This document shows positions 59,017 to 64,000 of a stretch of DNA of 64,000 nucleotides, piece after piece. The translations under genes and the position numbers were made by a program. The stretch spans positions 5,146,001-5,210,000 of the forward strand of contig JAYKYS010000005.1 of NCBI GenBank assembly GCA_036924285.1, read 5' to 3'. The notes under the pieces were generated by a model. That model searched no databases, was not told the origin of the DNA, and saw nothing but the letters and a program-made list of their open reading frames with translations. Numbering within the stretch: position 1 is the stretch's first letter; each line of letters starts with the position of its first letter. The stretch comes from Asterella californica. Lineage: Eukaryota; Streptophyta; Marchantiopsida; Marchantiales; Aytoniaceae.

Positions 59017-61640
59017 TCCAGAGAATGCATGACGTTGGTCATGCTGAGACCTCTGTACGATACATCAGAGCAGTAGCACGATTAAAATCTATTCTGAGAC
59101 AGTGCTTCTAGAGTTCCAACACAGCCACAGTGGCTCAGTCTGTGTTAGTGTGGTTCGGGTCTGAATCCTTCTCTAGGCGGCTTTGTCGATCGCTGGCCCC
59201 GAGTCCGAGGAGGAGAGGATGAGGAGAGAGAGAAAAGAGAGAAAAGGGAGAAAGAGAAAACGTGCTCGACAAACTGAGTACGACGAGAGCCTCTCGATAA
59301 TGGGGATCCCGCAGGTCGAAACTGACGGGGCCCATGATGGGTCTCAAGGGGACGGCGAGAGGATATGGAGACCTGAGCACACCATCTTCTTAGACGAAAG
59401 AGTCGCTTTGCTGATGAATTCCAAAATCCAGAGCTCGACACTGAGCAGGACCAGGAGCAGAGGCTGTTATATGTTTGTGTCACACAGTGTGCACTGAAAC
59501 GAAGTGAGATGCCACTGACCTCCGAAGCAAGTTGCCTCTGCCAGTTACACACTAATAGCGAGTGACTAAACATGGAATGACGTGTGTAATGGCTACATAG
59601 AATTGTGCATGCTCGCAGAATGAATGCGTACCTATCCACTCCCGAGAGGTCGGACCTGTGAACAAAAACGTCGTAAATGCTCTTCAGGTGCGGGCTGTGT
59701 GCGGGAGCTCACGGAGTCTCGACTCGGAGACTAACAGGGGAGCTGAAGAGTGAAGCTGACGAGTCCAGTGGTCTGGAGACGAACAGGGGAGCTTCACGAG
59801 CAGCTGAAGAGTCTAGTGGTTGTTATAACCGGCCTTGAGTTCCTCTTCGTGTGAGGAAGGCGGGGCTCCAAGCCAACGAGCAGAAGCTTGTTTACTCATT
59901 TCTCACTCCAGCCTGGAGCAAGCAGCAACAAGTGGTACACGTTCAAGGGACATTTAGGATCGTTATAACTGCCTTCCTCCCCACCTTTCTTAGTCGAGCT
60001 TGAAGTCTGCCACCGTCCAAAATCGTTTTGACGAAAACATCATCTCGTCTAAGTAAGTCCATGACAATAGGCATATCCAGTTCTCAAGTCCACCCTTGCA
60101 TCTCCAACTTCCTGTGAAACTCCTCCATGCCAGCCAATGTCAATGAAGTTGACCGCCAAACTTCTTCCTTTGCACACTAAATGCGTGGGAACTAAAGAGA
60201 GAGCACGACCTGACGTATCCTCGTGCCGACACGGCCGAGTAGCCACCTCTTCATTCCGCTACATCTGTCCCTTCTGTATCTATTTAGAGCTTCTGTGTTT
60301 ATTTAGAGCTTCATCCATCCAGTTTTGCAACTGTCTACATTGACCCTACCGGTACACGGATAGTGGTCTTCCACATTAGACAGAAACAGACAATTACTGC
60401 TGCTGAAAACTGTGAAATCTATGGCAAACGACCTCATCAGACAGAATACTGTAAGGACGTTTGGACTCTTTCCCTGACTCTCGGACACAGAAGACATACA
60501 ATAAGCTATAATGGAGCGAGTGGTCGGCTGGCTGGTAGGACCCCCTCACTCACTTCTGGGCGGTTGAAAGAAAGTGTCCTAGCGCTGATGTGGATAGATC
60601 AATGCTCGCGGAAGTCCCGAACTTAGAGTACTGGGTACCGGTACATTTTCTTTTTTTACTTTTTTTTTCTCGGAAGACCGGAAACAGTTACGTAGTGAGA
60701 ATACTATTATTCGGATATGAGCGTGTCAGCGAGAGGAAAAACCAGAAATTCTGCTGGTTCAAAAATTTATATTTTAGAATATTCCCGGTCTTGAAAATAC
60801 AAAATAATATTAACTTCTGAAAAATCGCCAGGTAACGAGTTACAAAAACAAAATGTGATTGTTCGTTTCTAGCCAACATTCAGACATTAACTGATGATAT
60901 CAGATGTCACATGTAACATGTTTTAAAAAATGAAAACTTAGAATATTTAACGGCGTATGGTAGTCAATCCAGAATCTAAGAAAATCTAATTCGTGCAAAT
61001 TCGTGCCTCTTCATTTCTAAGTGAGAAAGAGCCGTCCGACCTAGGATAGGGTGATGAGGAGAGTTGAGCAAGTGTAGGTATGAGTTCGGGCTCCACGTTT
61101 TCTCATATACTATGTAGTCGTGCTCGACAACAACACTTTGTGAGATTCAAACTTGGTGCATGTTTTGCAATCGATTTTTTTCTCGTTTCTTTGCTTATGT
61201 CTTTTGTGCATGTTATTTCAAAGATCGATTAGTGTGCATTTTGACTCTTCTTACTCATTTTCTTCTCGTATCATACCATATTCACGAGAAGAATGTGACA
61301 AACAAAGTGATTATGAACTGAGACTACATGGAATATAGCTACAACATAGACTTCTCGTGGAGTTTCTTGTGGCCCATTGACTACAAACATTAGGTTATTG
61401 TTTCTTTTGTTTTCAAGTCAAGCTGACAATAGATTCTCACGATATCAGGTTTTTTTGAAATCTGGAGGTCTGGACTACGACTGTCCGTACGAATATGTTA
61501 TATGAACTTTGCATCAATTTGGGCTGACGGTAGACTCACACTTTTTTTGGAATATAGCTGAACGAGAAAGAAATAACGAGAGGTGAATTTCTTTTGGCTT
61601 CTGCCAAGAACTGTCTGCTCCAAAATTTGGAGAACGTGAG
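59017..61640. other. Intergenic DNA, no confident gene
   Basis: The plus-strand ORF 59183-59497 begins with a highly basic stretch (RRERKERKGRKRKRARQ) and then RIWRPEHTIFLDERVALL, faintly like a SANT/Myb-type helix with a Trp, but it is too short to call. From about 60.6 kb the DNA becomes AT-rich. Nothing else is recognised. Confidence 0.35.
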
Positions 61641-61683
61641 GTAAAGAATCTTCATGTTTCTGCAGAATCTGAATGTGATCTTG

Positions 61684-62125
61684 AATTTTTGTTTGTTTTC
61701 GTCTGAATCTGCACTGGCTAATGTACTTCTTATATATTTGTTTCTTGTTGCGCTTGTAGTGAATATTCTGTTTTCAGTTTCATTTGTTGATTCTCATAAG
61801 CTTTTGAAAACACATACATGCAACCTAACTTTCCAAATTGAGTGTTAATTCAGCACTATGGTGAACGTTTTACCTTTGCATAGCTTCAGGTAGTGAATGT
61901 TGGATCTTTTTGTATCTTTACCTTCTGGTTTTTGTAGAAATTATCGTTTGAGTCTACACTGGTAATCTACTTCTTATCTAGTTTCTTGTTGCTCTTATAG
62001 ATAAATTTTTATTGGCACTTTCATTTCTAGTTTCTAAGAAGCTATGAGTAAGTACATACGTACTTTTCATTGTTAATTCAGCACTGTGGTGAACGTTGTA
62101 CCTTTACATAGCTTCTTTCTGTAAC
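61684..62125. repeat. Diverged tandem duplication, period about 250 bp
   Basis: Blocks in order GTCTGAATCTGCACTGG, TACTTCTTATATA, TTTCTTGTTGCGCTTGTAG, TAATTCAGCACTATGGTGAA and CCTTTGCATAGCTTC (61694-61890) recur in the same order at about 61945-62125 with substitutions and indels. It lies just upstream of the hAT remnant and may be its 5' non-coding part. Confidence 0.75.
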
Positions 62126-62199
62126 TCTTGATAGTACATAACACTTCTTGTAGTGAGTTTTAATATTTACAAAGTGATGTTAGAGTAGTAGTTTAAGAG

Positions 62200-63230
62200 A
62201 TGCCCCGAAGGAAAAACTTCTGAAATAAGTGACCATGTTGTTCGAGTGAGTTTCTGGCTCGAAAAAGAGTTTAAGAAACAAAAAAATTGAGACAGATGTA
62301 GCGGGTGTTAGTTCTTCCAAAACTGTTCAAGAAAGATGTATTCGGAAAGGTAAGGCAGATTCAGTTGGAGTGAAGAGAAGGAAGTGGAAAGATTCTTGAA
62401 CTATAGATTATCCATGGGCAGAATTTGATCTTGTGCAAGCGTTGGTCTTTTGCAAGATTTGCAAAGAGATGAAAAGAGAAACTAAGTTTGCTGCAGATGG
62501 GTCTGTTAATGTCAAGACCAGTGCCTTTGTCTGATCTTGTTGGTACTATGGAACACATTAAACTAGTATATGCTCGGATGCATGGTATAGAAGCTATGCA
62601 GAAGTGTATAGCTTCCGCTAATAAGAGTTGTGATGCTTTATTAGAGCTGCATACTTCATCGGAAAAGAATCTCTGGCATTTACAAAATTTTCTCCAAGTT
62701 GTGTAAGTTGTTGAAGAAAACGACTGAAAATATATCTATCTCTTTGTACTAGGATGATAAAGCATGTAGTGAAGTGATGTTTACATACTCCGCACGTTCT
62801 GCAACGTAGAGTCTTGGAGAAAGTTCAAGTCTCTTGTTTCTATGGTATTACTATATATTAGAGTACAGATATTTCAGTCACATCTCATCTGGTTGTTTTT
62901 GTACATTTCTTGAGGATGGCAGGATCCGTATTGTCTTTTTGGGTCTGATCCATATTACAAGTAAAGCTGTTGAGATCATTTCTAGTTGTTTGCTCTTGTC
63001 TTTGAAGGAGTGAGGACTAGAATATGAGTGCATGGTTGCTTTTGGATCGGATGACGCAATCACCATGATGAGGATTCGAAATGGAGTAGCTGCTCGTCTG
63101 AAAAATATAGTAAATCCTTATCTAATATCTTGTCGTTGTGTGGCTCACAAGACTAACTTAGCATCTTTAGGTGCAGCAAAACTGCCCTAGTGCAAGAAGA
63201 TAAGCAAGGAGGTAGATCCACGTTTCAACC
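62200..63230 (+). pseudogene. hAT-type transposase remnant (ZNF862/zinc-finger-MYM-like)
   Basis: Plus-strand fragments match the transposon-derived ZNF862-like family: YPWAEFDLVQALVFCKICKE (a BED/TTF-type finger start with CxxC) and VNVKTSAF, then HLVVFVHFLEDGRIRIVFLG and KAVEIISSCLLLSLKE. The strongest part is MVAFGSDDAITMMRIRNGVA, ARLKNIVNPYLISCRCVAHK and TNLASLGAAKLP (about 63045-63190), ending CKKISKEVD. Stops fall after WKDS, TSAF, LKE and KLP, and parts between the finger and the catalytic region are missing. The copy is dead. Family identity rests on these characteristic blocks from memory. Confidence 0.8.
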
Positions 63231-64000
63231 TTGGTTCAGAGAACCACGTAGGGTTCTTTTGTTTCCGACTTCTCCGTCAAACCGTTAAGTCCTACTCACA
63301 ACATTCACAACTTAAGTCGGATGCAGACGTTCTGTTGTTCGCATCTATGCTCGATCTTGAGACTGAGGGTCACGACATCAATATTGTGAAATTGTTTACC
63401 TCTTAATTCAGAAGGCATGCGTTTCAAAAACACTCCAAGACTACCAAAATCAAACAAAATGTGATAACTTGTTCTTTCATCAAGCACAATTGCATTAAGA
63501 TCAGTACTTTTCATCAAAAAATTTACCTATATCTCTGAAATTGTAGTGGAGATCTCTGATCTCATACTGGACACATCTACCAAGTCACCTTGAAAAGTCT
63601 TGCTCAATTTTGCTAAACAATCCAATATGTCAGCTAGAAAATATAAGATGTAAAAATCAAAAAACTGCACAACTTCTTGTACAACTTGCTCGCTACAACT
63701 TCATCTGTCATTTATTCTGGTTTTGAATTTTTACAGAGTGGTAGTGAAAGAGGCACTTCAATTTCTTGAGAAGTTTGAGACCTTTTGGTCAAGTGGTTTG
63801 TGAGATATTGGACAGCAAAGTTATGTCGAAATGTATTATGAGAGGTTGAGAGGAAGATTGAGTGAATATCACATTTGAGTTGATTGTGAGAGATGTGTTT
63901 GACTTGGATCTGAAACTTTCTGGAGTTGTTAAGGAGACATTGAAGAACTTGGAGGTCGAATTTCAGCTTCATAGCATCAAGAAGGAAGGAGTTATTGCAT
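63231..64000. other. AT-rich DNA downstream of the hAT remnant
   Basis: It probably contains the decayed C-terminal part of the same element (for example VVKEALQFLEKFETF-like reading near 63745 in one frame), but stops are frequent and no diagnostic dimerisation block was recognised. Confidence 0.35.

Noticed and set aside
59183..59497. SANT/Myb-domain gene
   Set aside because: Only one helix-like segment with a Trp is visible and the rest is low-complexity basic sequence. The evidence is too thin.
1..64000. CRISPR arrays, rRNA genes, bacterial operons
   Set aside because: No regularly spaced repeats with unique spacers, no rRNA signatures and no prokaryotic gene layout were seen. All confident genes are intron-rich plant genes.

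Overview
The window is nuclear DNA of a land plant. It carries a plastid TIC62-type protein, a plant glutamate-receptor-like channel, a plant-type fimbrin, a plant CAP-H kleisin and an AP-1 sigma adaptin, all split by short GT-AG introns. The style of the decayed Ty3/gypsy and hAT/ZNF862-like elements suggests a bryophyte-grade plant (moss or liverwort), but that is an impression and not proof. No bacterial operon, rRNA, convincing tRNA or CRISPR array is visible.

Layout: 0-3.6 kb is AT-rich non-coding DNA with a tandem duplication. A decayed Ty3/gypsy element lies on the minus strand at about 3.6-8.3 kb. An unrecognised minus-strand ORF (8.5-9.1 kb) faces the condensin subunit gene CAP-H (plus strand, 12 exons, 731 aa, 10.1-15.8 kb). 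After 4.3 kb of intergenic DNA comes a fimbrin gene (plus strand, 14 exons, 700 aa, 20.1-28.2 kb). At 28.9-31.2 kb there are exon-like pieces of an unrecognised plus-strand gene that appears frameshifted. Then four loci all read on the minus strand: TIC62 (15 exons, 1003 aa, 33.1-39.2 kb), AP-1 sigma (7 exons, 161 aa, 41.0-45.0 kb), a GLR channel (8 exons, 978 aa, 49.5-53.9 kb), and a broken second copy of AP-1 sigma (54.5-58.9 kb). The last 4 kb is AT-rich and holds a degenerate hAT/ZNF862-like transposase.

The genes do unrelated housekeeping jobs: chromosome condensation, actin bundling, FNR tethering at plastid membranes, trans-Golgi clathrin sorting and ligand-gated ion flux. The structural story is more interesting. 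The AP-1 sigma locus was duplicated as a block of about 4 kb that now brackets the GLR gene, and one copy decayed. A non-coding repeat family sits in the largest condensin intron and in introns of both AP-1 sigma copies. The TIC62 C-terminal FNR-binding modules are each encoded by a symmetric phase-2 exon whose donor overlaps or closely precedes an in-frame stop, so splicing could set the number of modules. Several near-perfect short hairpins of unknown role occur in the intergenic DNA.

Exon boundaries were worked out by hand from reading frame, splice dinucleotides and remembered family sequences. UTR ends, promoters and transcripts cannot be seen.
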